Assembly: GCA_030949405.1 (NCBI GenBank)
Contig: JAUZSN010000002.1
Location: 1,116,001-1,180,000 of the forward strand
Direction of reading: 5' to 3'
DNA from: Methylococcales bacterium
GTDB lineage: Bacteria > Pseudomonadota > Gammaproteobacteria > Methylococcales > Methylomonadaceae
DNA length: 64,000 bases
The notes beneath the pieces were generated by a model. That model saw nothing but the letters and a program-made list of their open reading frames with translations. It was not told where the DNA came from and ran no database searches. How positions within the stretch are numbered: the stretch's first letter is position 1; every line of letters begins with the position of its first letter. Shown in pieces: positions 36,087-44,850 of the stretch. The position numbers and the translations under genes were made by a program.

Positions 36087-39000
36087 ATGAAAAATAAAAC
36101 CGCCCTATTTCATCCCAGAATTATTAATAAATATCTTGATGCCGCACGGATATTAAAAAATGGCGAAATCCCCTCAAAACCTAAGCAGCTTATTGAAAAA
36201 TGGCTGAGTAATCAAGACGAACATAAAAAACGTAACGAGCAATCTATTCGTGAAGAATTTAGCGTTTTTTTTAAAGATTTATTAGGTTACAAAGCGCTAA
36301 ATGATACCAAAAATGCTAAAACATGGAGCTTTGAAGCCGAATTAAATTATATTGATTTTGCCTTAGGGAAATTCACGCCAGACGATAAAAAAATTAGTGT
36401 TCCTTTTGAATTTAAAAGTACCAAAACATACACCTTAGATTTACCGATGTTGGGACGTAAACAATCCGCTGTACAACAAGCATCGGATTATGCCAAGGAA
36501 ACCAACGGCACGGCACAATGGTTTTTAGTGTGTAATTGTCTTGAATTTCGGTTATATAAATACCCGTATTCTGAACGCAGTTACGAACAGTGGTTTATTG
36601 ATGATTTAATTAAGCCCTCAGAGTATGCACGCTTTGTCTTATTACTCAGTAAAAGTAATTTATTAGGCACGAAAACTGAGGCAATTTTTAAAGATTCACA
36701 AGCTTTAGAGAAAGACATTACGGTACAGCTTTACCGCGATTACCGTGCATTACGGATTAATTTAATTAATGGTTTAAAGGCAGAAAACAACCATATTCAT
36801 CGTCGAGAGATGGTTGCACGCGCACAAAAGTTAATGGATCGGGTGATGTTTATTGCTTTTGCTGAAAATCGGGGCTTATTGCCCAGAAAAAGCCTCTATA
36901 CCCGTATTGAAGATGAACAAAGTAATTTAGCGGCGATTGGTTTGACTCGTTGGGATTTAGTTAAAAAGCTGTTTACGGATATTAATGAGGGCAATGAAAC
37001 CTCGGCTATTTTTCCTTATAACGGCGGTTTATTTGCGCCCGATGACAAGATTGAACATTTAAAGGTCAGTGATGAATTATTACTGGGTTTTAAGCATTTA
37101 TATAGCTATGATTTTGCTGAAATCGGCACGCATATTTTAGGGCATATTTTTGAACAGTCGATTACCGATTTAGATGAAATTTATGAGACGTTAGAGGAAG
37201 ATGAGTTACTCATAAACTCTCAACAAGTCACGGGAACCAGTGGAAAACGCAAGCAAGATGGCGTGGTTTATACCCCTGCTTTTATTACCGAATATATTGT
37301 TAAAAAAACTTTAGGCGGTTATTTAACGGTTAAGCAAGCAAAAATCCCCCATGAACAAGAAAGTGTTGAATACTGGCTGGAATATCGAGAATTATTAGCC
37401 AAAACGCGCGTTTTAGATCCTGCCTGTGGCAGTGGTGCTTTTTTAATTGGGGCGTTTCATTATTTAAAGCATGAGTATGAAAATGTTAATCAACAGTTGA
37501 GTCAATTTGATGATGACCCTAATGATTTATTTAGTCGTGATTTGGACAAAGCGATTTTAAATCATAATTTATTTGGCGTGGATTTAAATTTTGAATCGGT
37601 TGAAATAGCGCAATTGGCGTTATGGTTAGAAACGGCGGAGAAGGGTAAGAAATTAAATGCGTTGGGGGATAATATTCAACAAGGCAATAGCATTATCGCG
37701 CATAAAAACGCCGATAAAAATGCTTTTAACTGGCCATTACGTTTTAACAAAGTGATGAATGAAGGCGGTTTTGATGTGGTATTGGGAAACCCACCGTATG
37801 TGCGTCAAGAACGATTAACGGCTATTAAGCCCTATTTAGAAAAATATTATGCGGATACTTTTCATGGGGTGGCGGATCTTTATACTTACTTTTTTGAGCA
37901 GGGGTTAAAGCTCTTGAAAAAAGAGGGGCGATTAGGCTTTATATCGTCATCGACATTTTTTAGAACCCATAGTGGACAAAAGTTACGTCAATTTTTGAAT
38001 TCGCATAGTAATGTTAAAACGATTATAGATTTTGGTGATTACCAAGTCTTTGCAGGCGTAACCACCTATCCTGCTATTTTAATCTTAGAAAAACCGAATG
38101 CAATACGAAAAGTCGCACCAAAAACTAGTTTTAATTTTTTGACGATTAAATCACTTAAACAACCTGAGCATAAAGCAGTTATTATAGAAATGGAGGCTGG
38201 TTTTTCGCAAATGAAACAAGCCAGTTTAAAAGACGATGCTTGGCAATTAGAAAATGAAGCTTTAGCTGCCTTAAGAAAGAAAATTACGGATAATAAGAAA
38301 ACCTTAAAAGAAGTTTATGGCTCGCCTTATTATGGAATTAAAACAGGTTTCAATGAAGCCTTTGTGATTAATCAAGCCCAGTATGAAGACTTAAAAGCCG
38401 ATGATCCTAAAGGCGATATTTTAAGACCGTTTTTAGAAGGTAAAGATTTAAAACGCTGGCGGTCGGAAAGTCGGCACTTGTATTTAATCTTCACACGAAG
38501 AGGTGTTGAAATTGATAATTACCCATTGATTAAAGCGCATTTAGAACAATTTAGAAAACGATTAGAGCCAAAACCCCATGATTGGAATAATAAAAATAAA
38601 TGGATCGGTCGTAAAGGAGGGATATATAAGTGGTATGAAATTCAAGATACCGTGGCTTATTATGAAAAATTTGAAAAAGAAAAAATTGTGTGGGGCAATT
38701 TGCAAAGTAAATCTTCATTTTTTTATGATGAAAAACTGTATTATATTAATGCTCCCTCTCCAATATTAGCGACTTCTGAAAAATGGTTAGTCGCTTATCT
38801 TAATTCTAATATTTCTTGGTTTTTTCTTCATAACGTTGCTATTGGTCGTTCTGGCGGGTTTCTTGAATGTAAGCCTATTTATATTAATCAAATTCCTATT
38901 CCAAAAGCAACAGATGAACAAAAACAAATCATCGCTGAATTAGCGGAACAATGTCAACAACAGGCAGGAGAACGCTATCAGTTAGAGCAAAATGTAAGAG

Positions 39001-39332
39001 ATTTACTAATCGAAAATTTTCGTCCTGAAAATAATCATCATTCATTGAATAAAAAACTCTTAAAATGGTGGACAGTTTCCGATATTAAAACCTTAAACCA
39101 AGAAGCCCGCAAAGCCTTTAAATTAAAAAAAGCTGACACATTATCTTTAGACTTAAGCGATCCTAATGCCCAAATGCAATGGAAAAAATTTCTTGAAGAA
39201 CAAAGCCAAGCATGGCAAAGTTTTACAGATGAAATTGAACGCCTAGAAAAAGAGATAAATAAACAGGTTTATGCCTTATTTAAGCTAACCTCAGATGAAA
39301 TTACCTGTTTAGAAAAATCAATTAATTTGTAG
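36087..39332 (+). CDS. Type IIG (Eco57I-like) restriction-methylation enzyme
   Basis: A 1081-residue single-chain enzyme starting at ATG 36087 (an in-frame TTG lies 8 codons earlier). The N-terminus has a PD-(D/E)XK-like core, VPFEFKSTKTYTLDL (Glu108, Lys110). The gamma-class adenine methyltransferase has DGVVYTPAFITEYI (motif X), VLDPACGSGAFLIGA (motif I, Asp444) and VLGNPPYVRQERL (motif IV, NPPY from 568). The last third looks like a TaqI-type specificity domain (GIKTGFNEAF, EGKDLKRWRSE) and a helical end. It should cut DNA beside its site and methylate adenine in that site. It is solitary, with no separate S or R gene, and is AT-rich. Such genes move often; both flanking gaps hold palindromes. 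Confidence 0.9.
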   Translation: MKNKTALFHPRIINKYLDAARILKNGEIPSKPKQLIEKWLSNQDEHKKRNEQSIREEFSVFFKDLLGYKALNDTKNAKTWSFEAELNYIDFALGKFTPDDKKISVPFEFKSTKTYTLDLPMLGRKQSAVQQASDYAKETNGTAQWFLVCNCLEFRLYKYPYSERSYEQWFIDDLIKPSEYARFVLLLSKSNLLGTKTEAIFKDSQALEKDITVQLYRDYRALRINLINGLKAENNHIHRREMVARAQKLMDRVMFIAFAENRGLLPRKSLYTRIEDEQSNLAAIGLTRWDLVKKLFTDINEGNETSAIFPYNGGLFAPDDKIEHLKVSDELLLGFKHLYSYDFAEIGTHILGHIFEQSITDLDEIYETLEEDELLINSQQVTGTSGKRKQDGVVYTPAFITEYIVKKTLGGYLTVKQAKIPHEQESVEYWLEYRELLAKTRVLDPACGSGAFLIGAFHYLKHEYENVNQQLSQFDDDPNDLFSRDLDKAILNHNLFGVDLNFESVEIAQLALWLETAEKGKKLNALGDNIQQGNSIIAHKNADKNAFNWPLRFNKVMNEGGFDVVLGNPPYVRQERLTAIKPYLEKYYADTFHGVADLYTYFFEQGLKLLKKEGRLGFISSSTFFRTHSGQKLRQFLNSHSNVKTIIDFGDYQVFAGVTTYPAILILEKPNAIRKVAPKTSFNFLTIKSLKQPEHKAVIIEMEAGFSQMKQASLKDDAWQLENEALAALRKKITDNKKTLKEVYGSPYYGIKTGFNEAFVINQAQYEDLKADDPKGDILRPFLEGKDLKRWRSESRHLYLIFTRRGVEIDNYPLIKAHLEQFRKRLEPKPHDWNNKNKWIGRKGGIYKWYEIQDTVAYYEKFEKEKIVWGNLQSKSSFFYDEKLYYINAPSPILATSEKWLVAYLNSNISWFFLHNVAIGRSGGFLECKPIYINQIPIPKATDEQKQIIAELAEQCQQQAGERYQLEQNVRDLLIENFRPENNHHSLNKKLLKWWTVSDIKTLNQEARKAFKLKKADTLSLDLSDPNAQMQWKKFLEEQSQAWQSFTDEIERLEKEINKQVYALFKLTSDEITCLEKSINL

Positions 39333-39350
39333 CTGCTTCTAAATTTTTAT

Positions 39351-39379
39351 TTAGCACCTTAACATCCGTTGGGTATAAT
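39351..39379 (+). promoter_or_regulatory. Candidate promoter of the pap-TRAP operon
   Basis: TTAGCA (39351-39356), a 17-base spacer and a perfect TATAAT (39374-39379) lie 43 bases upstream of the pap ATG, with AAGGAAAAT before the start codon. Consensus match by eye. Confidence 0.5.
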
Positions 39380-39421
39380 CAAAGTCCCCTTATCAAACCT
39401 GAATATAAGGAAAATATCAAC

Positions 39422-40915
39422 ATGTTTGAAATTGCCGAATTAGGACATACCGTTACCAAGCTTAATTATAATGCGCAAGTCCCTGTATTGAGGACTGAAC
39501 TATTAATGATTCAGCAACAACTAAAACGTTGTGATTTCCCCGTTATCATTTTAATCTCAGGCGTTGATGGTGGGGGAAAAGGTGAGGTTATTAATTTACT
39601 CAACGAATGGTTAGACCCGCGCTATATGCGAACCATTGCCTTTAGCAAACCCAGTGACGAAGAAAAAGAACGGCCTAAATTTTGGCGATTTTGGCGTACA
39701 CTTCCACCGAAAGGATTCATCGGAATTTATGTCGGTTCTTGGTATAGTGATTCGCTGTCACAACGGGTTTATGGTGAAATAGACGATCATACGTTGCAAG
39801 TGGAATTAATGGAAATTCGTCAATTAGAGCAGGAATTAATTGATGATGGAGCTTTAATTATTAAATGCTGGTTACACCTTAAAAAAGATCAACAGAAGAA
39901 ACGCTTAAAAACTTTAGCGAAAAACCCTGATACCCGCTGGCAAGTCAGTGATCGTGATAAAAAACATCTAAAATTATATGATAAGTTTTTAGGGGTCGCT
40001 GAAAAAGTCCTCACAGAAACCAGTACGGCGGATTCACCTTGGCTTGTGGTTGAAGGCGCGGATAGTCGTTATAGCAGCTTAACCGTCGCGCAACATATTC
40101 TTAACCGTATTCAACAACAGATCACCGAGCGTCAGGTCACTAAACCGATGACAACGACTGATGATACCCCCAAAATTATTCAACTTAAACAACAAAATCT
40201 ATTGGACTCGCTGGATTTATCCTTAAAATTGGATAAAAAATCCTATAATCAGCAATTGAGTTTTTATCAAGGCAAATTAAATAAACTTTCAAGAGCGGCA
40301 CACAATCAAAAACGGTCGAGTATTTTAGTTTTTGAAGGCTGGGATGCAGGAGGGAAGGGCGGTGTTATTCGTCGGTTAACCCGTGCAGTGGATGCGAGAA
40401 GTTATCAAATTATTCCTGTGGCCGCCCCGACCGATGAGGAACGTCAACATCATTATTTATGGCGTTTTTGGCGACATATTCCGCGTGCGGGCTGGTTGAC
40501 TATTTATGATCGTAGTTGGTACGGTCGAGTCTTAGTTGAAAGAGTAGAAGGGTTTGCCAGTGAAAATGAATGGATGCGCGCCTACAGTGAAATTGTAAAT
40601 TTTGAAGAAGCAATGATGGCTCATGGTATTTTAGTCGTCAAATTTTGGCTGCACATTGATAAAGATGAGCAATTATCACGTTTTAAAGCTCGCGAACAAA
40701 TTAGTTATAAACAACATAAAATTACGGACGAAGATTATCGTAATCGTAATAAATGGGATGATTATCAGTTAGCGGTTAATGAAATGGTTGCACGGACCAG
40801 CACTCAAAATGCCCCGTGGGTTTTAGTTGAAGGTAATGATAAAAAATATGCACGGATTAAAGTGATAAAAACATTTTGTGAGCATTTGGAAAAAATGTTG
40901 GATCAAAAAAAATGA
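39422..40915 (+). CDS. pap: Polyphosphate:AMP phosphotransferase (duplicated PPK2)
   Basis: A 497-residue class II PPK2 with two fused kinase domains. The first has Walker A GVDGGGKGE (residues 47-55) and the lid region KFWRFWRTLPPKGFIGIY; the second has FEGWDAGGKGGVIRRL near residue 305 and LWRFWRHIPRAGWLTIYDRS. Two-domain PPK2s transfer phosphate from polyphosphate to AMP to give ADP; in them the second domain is the active one, and here it keeps the conserved YDRSWYGR. The first domain has the altered YVGSWYSDS. Stop and next start overlap by 4 bases (ATGA), coupling it to a TRAP lipoprotein gene. Confidence 0.94.
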   Translation: MFEIAELGHTVTKLNYNAQVPVLRTELLMIQQQLKRCDFPVIILISGVDGGGKGEVINLLNEWLDPRYMRTIAFSKPSDEEKERPKFWRFWRTLPPKGFIGIYVGSWYSDSLSQRVYGEIDDHTLQVELMEIRQLEQELIDDGALIIKCWLHLKKDQQKKRLKTLAKNPDTRWQVSDRDKKHLKLYDKFLGVAEKVLTETSTADSPWLVVEGADSRYSSLTVAQHILNRIQQQITERQVTKPMTTTDDTPKIIQLKQQNLLDSLDLSLKLDKKSYNQQLSFYQGKLNKLSRAAHNQKRSSILVFEGWDAGGKGGVIRRLTRAVDARSYQIIPVAAPTDEERQHHYLWRFWRHIPRAGWLTIYDRSWYGRVLVERVEGFASENEWMRAYSEIVNFEEAMMAHGILVVKFWLHIDKDEQLSRFKAREQISYKQHKITDEDYRNRNKWDDYQLAVNEMVARTSTQNAPWVLVEGNDKKYARIKVIKTFCEHLEKMLDQKK

Positions 40916-41778
40916 GGCTTAAAATGCGTTATTTACTTAAACTCATGGTCTTATCAACTAGCCTAAGTTTGACCGCGTGCAGTTCGTTATTATCATCAGT
41001 TAGTGATGATCTGGCTCAAAATTTAAGAACCGTTATTTTAAATCATAATGATCCTAAAACGGTTGTTAGTGCGATTCCTGCGTATTTATTACTCCAAGAG
41101 GCGTTAATAAAACAACAGCCTGAAAATGCACGCTTGGCATTATCATTATCAACACTTTATCGTTCTTATGCGGCATTGATTCCCAAAGATAAGGAGCGTT
41201 TAAAAGCGTTAACAGAAAAAGCATTTGAATTTGGCTTACGCGGCGCGTGTTTACACAAAAAAACATATTGTCAGTTGGAGCAGTTACCTTTTACCCCGTT
41301 TGAATCGCTTATTCAACAAAGTACCGTTGAGGATTTAAACAGTCTTTATACAGTGGGAACTGCATGGGCTTCATGGATACAAGCGCATAAAACTGATATG
41401 AATGCGGTTGCACAATTAGCTCAAGTTAAAACCATCATGATGCAATTAGTTAAGCTGGATGAGGGCTATCAATACGGTGCAGGGCATTTATATTTAGCGG
41501 TTCTTGAAAGCTTGTTACCGCCTGCATTAGGGGGGAAACCTGATGTGGCTAAACAACATTTTGAACAAGCGATTAAATTATCTGAAAATAAGAATTTAAT
41601 GGTTAAAGTATTATACGCAAAGCATTATGCGCGATTACTTTTTGACAGAAAATTGCATGATCGTTTATTAAATCAAGTCGTGAAAGCCGATGCGAAACAA
41701 GATAATTTAAATCTCATTAATCTCACGGCTAAACAACAAGCAAAACAGTTATTAGAATCAGCGGATGATTATTTTTGA
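40912..41778 (+). CDS. TRAP transporter T-component lipoprotein (TatT-like)
   Basis: A protein of up to 288 residues with a signal peptide and lipobox (SLSLTAC, Cys23), then a helical-repeat domain. The stretch ALSLSTLYRSYAALIPKDKE, the acidic YQYGAGHLYLAVLESLLPPA and GGKPDVAKQHFEQAIKLSE are typical of TatT, the trimeric TPR-like periplasmic partner of some TRAP solute-binding proteins first described in Treponema. A second ATG at 40924 (MRYLLKLMV) is a good alternative start. It overlaps pap upstream and is followed directly by a DctP-family gene, its expected partner. Confidence 0.85.
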   Translation: MRLKMRYLLKLMVLSTSLSLTACSSLLSSVSDDLAQNLRTVILNHNDPKTVVSAIPAYLLLQEALIKQQPENARLALSLSTLYRSYAALIPKDKERLKALTEKAFEFGLRGACLHKKTYCQLEQLPFTPFESLIQQSTVEDLNSLYTVGTAWASWIQAHKTDMNAVAQLAQVKTIMMQLVKLDEGYQYGAGHLYLAVLESLLPPALGGKPDVAKQHFEQAIKLSENKNLMVKVLYAKHYARLLFDRKLHDRLLNQVVKADAKQDNLNLINLTAKQQAKQLLESADDYF

Positions 41779-41804
41779 ATGAAAAGCAAATGAGGAAACG
41801 TATT

Positions 41805-42791
41805 ATGAAACATCTTTTTTCTTTTTTTTTCTTACTGGTGATCTCAAGTTACGCACACGCGGTCACTTTTAAAATTGCCAGCCTTTCACCCGAAGGCTCG
41901 TATTGGATGGAAAGCATTCGTACGGTAACAAAAAGCATTGAAACTCAAACAGAAGGACGCGTTAAATTCAAACTGTATCCTGGGGGCGTGATGGGGGACG
42001 ATAAGAGTGTTTTAAAAAAAATGCGCTTTAAACAACTCAATGGGGCTGCGTTAACCAATTCAGGATTAAGTTCGATTTATTCCGATATTCAACTTTATAA
42101 TTTAGTTTTAAAATTTCGGTCGTTAGCTGAAATTGATTATGTTCGTAGCAAAATGGATATAAAACTCACGCAAGGTTTAGCTGAAAAAGGCATTATTAGT
42201 TTTGGGTTTGTTGAAATAGGCATGACCTATTTAATGTCAACTCAACCTATTCGCAATTTAAGCGATATGAAAGGCCAAAAAGCGTGGGCACCTGATAATA
42301 ATGAAATTGCGATAGCCGCTCAAAAAGCGTTTTCAGTTTCACCAATTCCACTGCCTGTTCGTGATGTTTTAATGGGCTTACAAACAGGAATGGTGAATGT
42401 CGTAGCTACCTCGCCGATCGGCGCATTAGCCTTGCAATGGCATACTAAAGTTAGCTATCTGACTGAATTGCCGTTATCGTATGTTTTTGGGGTGTTGGCT
42501 TTAAATAAGAAAGATTTTGAAAAACTATCTACCGATGACCAAGCGATCGTTCGTAACAAGTTTACTCAAGTCTTAGCTGAAATTAATCAGCGCAGTCGGG
42601 ATGATAATCAAAAAGCGAGTGCCGCTCTGAAAAAGCAAGGGATTGAATTTATAGCCCCCAGTCCAGAAGCTGCCGTCGAATTAAGAGGGTTAATGAATAA
42701 TATTGAAACCCAGTTAATTGATTCAGACATTTTATCGGCTGAACTCGTCAATGAGTTAAATCAACACTTAATTGATTTTCGCGGGCGGTAG
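41805..42791 (+). CDS. TRAP transporter solute-binding protein (DctP family)
   Basis: A 328-residue periplasmic protein starting at ATG 41805 with GAGGAAA upstream; in-frame TTG 41775 and ATG 41790 are less likely. The signal peptide ends near SSYAHA/VTFK. The family core is visible: VTFKIASLSPEGSYW, the FKLYPGGVMGDDKSV segment, KGQKAWAPDNNE and LQTGMVNVVATSP. DctP proteins usually bind carboxylates; those partnered with TatT may bind hydrophobic ligands, so the substrate is open. No DctQ or DctM membrane subunit follows: the next gene is on the other strand. Confidence 0.88.
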   Translation: MKHLFSFFFLLVISSYAHAVTFKIASLSPEGSYWMESIRTVTKSIETQTEGRVKFKLYPGGVMGDDKSVLKKMRFKQLNGAALTNSGLSSIYSDIQLYNLVLKFRSLAEIDYVRSKMDIKLTQGLAEKGIISFGFVEIGMTYLMSTQPIRNLSDMKGQKAWAPDNNEIAIAAQKAFSVSPIPLPVRDVLMGLQTGMVNVVATSPIGALALQWHTKVSYLTELPLSYVFGVLALNKKDFEKLSTDDQAIVRNKFTQVLAEINQRSRDDNQKASAALKKQGIEFIAPSPEAAVELRGLMNNIETQLIDSDILSAELVNELNQHLIDFRGR

Positions 42792-42834
42792 TTAGCGTTT
42801 CTATTGAGATGCGATCAAGGGCATCTCAATTCAA

Positions 42835-43386
42835 TTAAAAAAGACTGACCAATTCTAAGGCTAAAATAACCGCATCTTCGCGGCCTGATTCGGCGGGATA
42901 ATAGTTTTTTCGCCGACCGACTTCATTAAATCCTAATGAATTATATAATTTAATCGCGCCTAAATTTGAAGGTCTGACTTCTAAAAACATTGTTTCGGCT
43001 TTTTTACGGGCTATAGCAATTAAATGCTGCATCATTTTTTGACCAATACCTTGTCCTTGTACTAGAGGATCCACTGAAATATTGATAATATGGGCTTCAC
43101 CCGCGCCAGTTGATAAAATAGCATAACCGATAATTTCTTGACGCTCATTTTCACAGACCCAGCAACTATAACTGGTTGCAATAAAGCAATCTTTAAAAAT
43201 AGCCTCACTCCAAGGGTATTGATAGTTTTTGGCTTCAATTTTTAAAATAGGCGGGAGATCATCCTTGTGCATTTTTCGTAACTGAGCCAAATCAACCGCC
43301 TTCACAGAATCAGGAAAAACTTTAGCGTAAAACTCTCTATCGGCATCATAAGTGACAAAATTTTTAAGTAGGTTTAATAAATTCAT
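42835..43386 (-). CDS. rimI: Ribosomal-protein-alanine N-acetyltransferase (RimI-like)
   Basis: A GNAT-fold acetyltransferase of 183 residues, started at ATG 43386, which overlaps the stop of the uracil-DNA glycosylase gene (TAATG). The acetyl-CoA loop is VDPLVQGQGIGQKMMQHLIA, preceded by GEAHIINIS, and the C-terminal motif FLEVRPSNLGAIKLYNSLGF with RKNYYPAESGREDAVILAL is close to RimI. RimI acetylates the N-terminus of S18. About 30 extra N-terminal residues (MNLLNLLKNFVTYDADREF) are not typical, so translation may begin later. It is the last gene of its two-gene unit. Confidence 0.9.
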   Translation of the reverse strand: MNLLNLLKNFVTYDADREFYAKVFPDSVKAVDLAQLRKMHKDDLPPILKIEAKNYQYPWSEAIFKDCFIATSYSCWVCENERQEIIGYAILSTGAGEAHIINISVDPLVQGQGIGQKMMQHLIAIARKKAETMFLEVRPSNLGAIKLYNSLGFNEVGRRKNYYPAESGREDAVILALELVSLF

Positions 43387-44120
43387 TAGTGGGGTAATTG
43401 CTGGTAAGTTTTTAAAGCAAGCTGTAAATCTTGCCACGCAGCCCGTTTTTGACTCAGGGAACGTAATAAATAAGCAGGATGATAAACAACAATAAGAGGG
43501 GTCTGATCGAATGTATGAACTACGCCACGGAGTTTACTTAAGGGTTCATGGGTTTTAAGTAATTTTTGAGCCGCAACCCGTCCAACTGCAACTATAATTT
43601 TGGGTTTAATTAAGGCGTGTTGTCGCTTTAAATAATCATGACACTGATTGAGTTCATTCACATGCGGATCACGACTATTAGGCGGCCTACATTTCAAAAT
43701 ATTAGTCATAAAAATTTCATCCCGCGTTAAATTCATGGCCCGCATCATTTCTGTGAATAATAAACCTGCATTATCAACAAAAGGAATGCCTTGTAAATCT
43801 TCAGTTTCATTCGGGGCTTCACCGATAAATAGCCAATCGGCGGTAATATTTCCTGTGCCAAAAACGGTTTGCTTACGGGTAGGATAAAGTTCACATTTTT
43901 GACAAGAACGAACATCCTGTTCTAATTGGGACCAGTTATCATTAATCGTGAGTATCGGTTGGGCTAATGGTTCGGGCTTAGCAAGCGGCGGTTGCATAGG
44001 GGCCACTTGATGACACGGTGTCCTATTTTCAGTAGGCGTTTCTATCTTGGAGGCGTTTTTAGAATACCAAGACTCAATTCCCATGGCCTCAAGATAGTGT
44101 AAGCGTAAAGTCTCATTCAT
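43386..44120 (-). CDS. Uracil-DNA glycosylase, family 4 (iron-sulfur)
   Basis: A 244-residue DNA repair enzyme that removes uracil. Signatures: the Cys pair RSCQKCEL, the catalytic loop IGEAPNETEDLQGIPFVDNA, the further Cys residues in LKCRPPNSRDP and NQCHDYL (four ligands for a 4Fe-4S cluster), and VVYHPAYLLR near the C-terminus. This combination defines family 4 (UDGa). The N-terminal 90 residues are Pro-rich and variable. I use ATG 44120; an in-frame TTG 15 bases earlier has no better ribosome site. It is coupled to rimI by a one-base overlap, a common pairing in proteobacteria. Confidence 0.93.
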   Translation of the reverse strand: MNETLRLHYLEAMGIESWYSKNASKIETPTENRTPCHQVAPMQPPLAKPEPLAQPILTINDNWSQLEQDVRSCQKCELYPTRKQTVFGTGNITADWLFIGEAPNETEDLQGIPFVDNAGLLFTEMMRAMNLTRDEIFMTNILKCRPPNSRDPHVNELNQCHDYLKRQHALIKPKIIVAVGRVAAQKLLKTHEPLSKLRGVVHTFDQTPLIVVYHPAYLLRSLSQKRAAWQDLQLALKTYQQLPH

Positions 44121-44205
44121 TATTAGAAAGGGCAATAGCTAAAAATTAAATAGATATTATAGCGTTATTTTACATAAGGTAGGCGGTACAAATCGAAAAC
44201 ACGCC

Positions 44206-44850
44206 TTAATATTTCATTATTCCCAGCAACACAGCGACATGCGCTAACTCAGCAATACTGGATATTTGCAATTTCTTTTTAATTTGAGTGACATAGTTTA
44301 CGACGGTTTTATAACTCAAACAAAGTTCATCGGCTATTTTATGCGGGGTTAATCCTTTGGCTAACAGTCTAAAAATATCAAATTCACGCGCGGAAAATGT
44401 TTGGATAACGTTTTGATAACCCGAGGGAATAGACACGTCCAGCGTCTCTTTTAATAACCCCTTTTCAACATAAGGTTGTCCTTGTTGAATACTTATAATC
44501 GCTTCTGGTAATATTTCAGGTGCGCTATTTTTGGTAATATAACCCTTTGCCCCTGCATTTAACGCGCGACTGACATAAACCGACTCATCATGAACGCTAA
44601 AAACGAGAATATTAATCAACTTATCCCGTTGGATGAGGCGTTTAATGGTTTCTAAGCCGCCAATACCTGGCATAGATAAATCAAGCACAATAATGTCGGG
44701 TTGATGGTGTTGATAAAGTTGAATGGCTTCTTCACCACGATCGGCTTCTGCAATCACTTCAATATTAGCCGAGGTGGCTAAGAGCAATTTAAAACCTGCT
44801 CTAACGACAGCATGGTCATCAACCAGTAAGACTTTTATTTTAGAGGTCAT
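44206..44850 (-). CDS. NarL/FixJ-family response regulator (MoxX-like)
   Basis: A 214-residue response regulator. The receiver has the acidic pair Asp11-Asp12, phosphoacceptor Asp57 (IIVLDLSMPGIGG), Ser (LVFSVHD) and Lys (GYITKNSA). The C-terminal LuxR-type helix-turn-helix spans about residues 146-205 (FSAREFDIFRLLAKGLTPHK then YKTVVNYVTQIKKKL). Its start overlaps the upstream kinase stop by 4 bases, so they form a cognate pair. The closest described pair by architecture is MoxX/MoxY; UvrY/GacA-like regulators are a second option. Target genes cannot be read from the sequence. Confidence 0.92.
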   Translation of the reverse strand: MTSKIKVLLVDDHAVVRAGFKLLLATSANIEVIAEADRGEEAIQLYQHHQPDIIVLDLSMPGIGGLETIKRLIQRDKLINILVFSVHDESVYVSRALNAGAKGYITKNSAPEILPEAIISIQQGQPYVEKGLLKETLDVSIPSGYQNVIQTFSAREFDIFRLLAKGLTPHKIADELCLSYKTVVNYVTQIKKKLQISSIAELAHVAVLLGIMKY

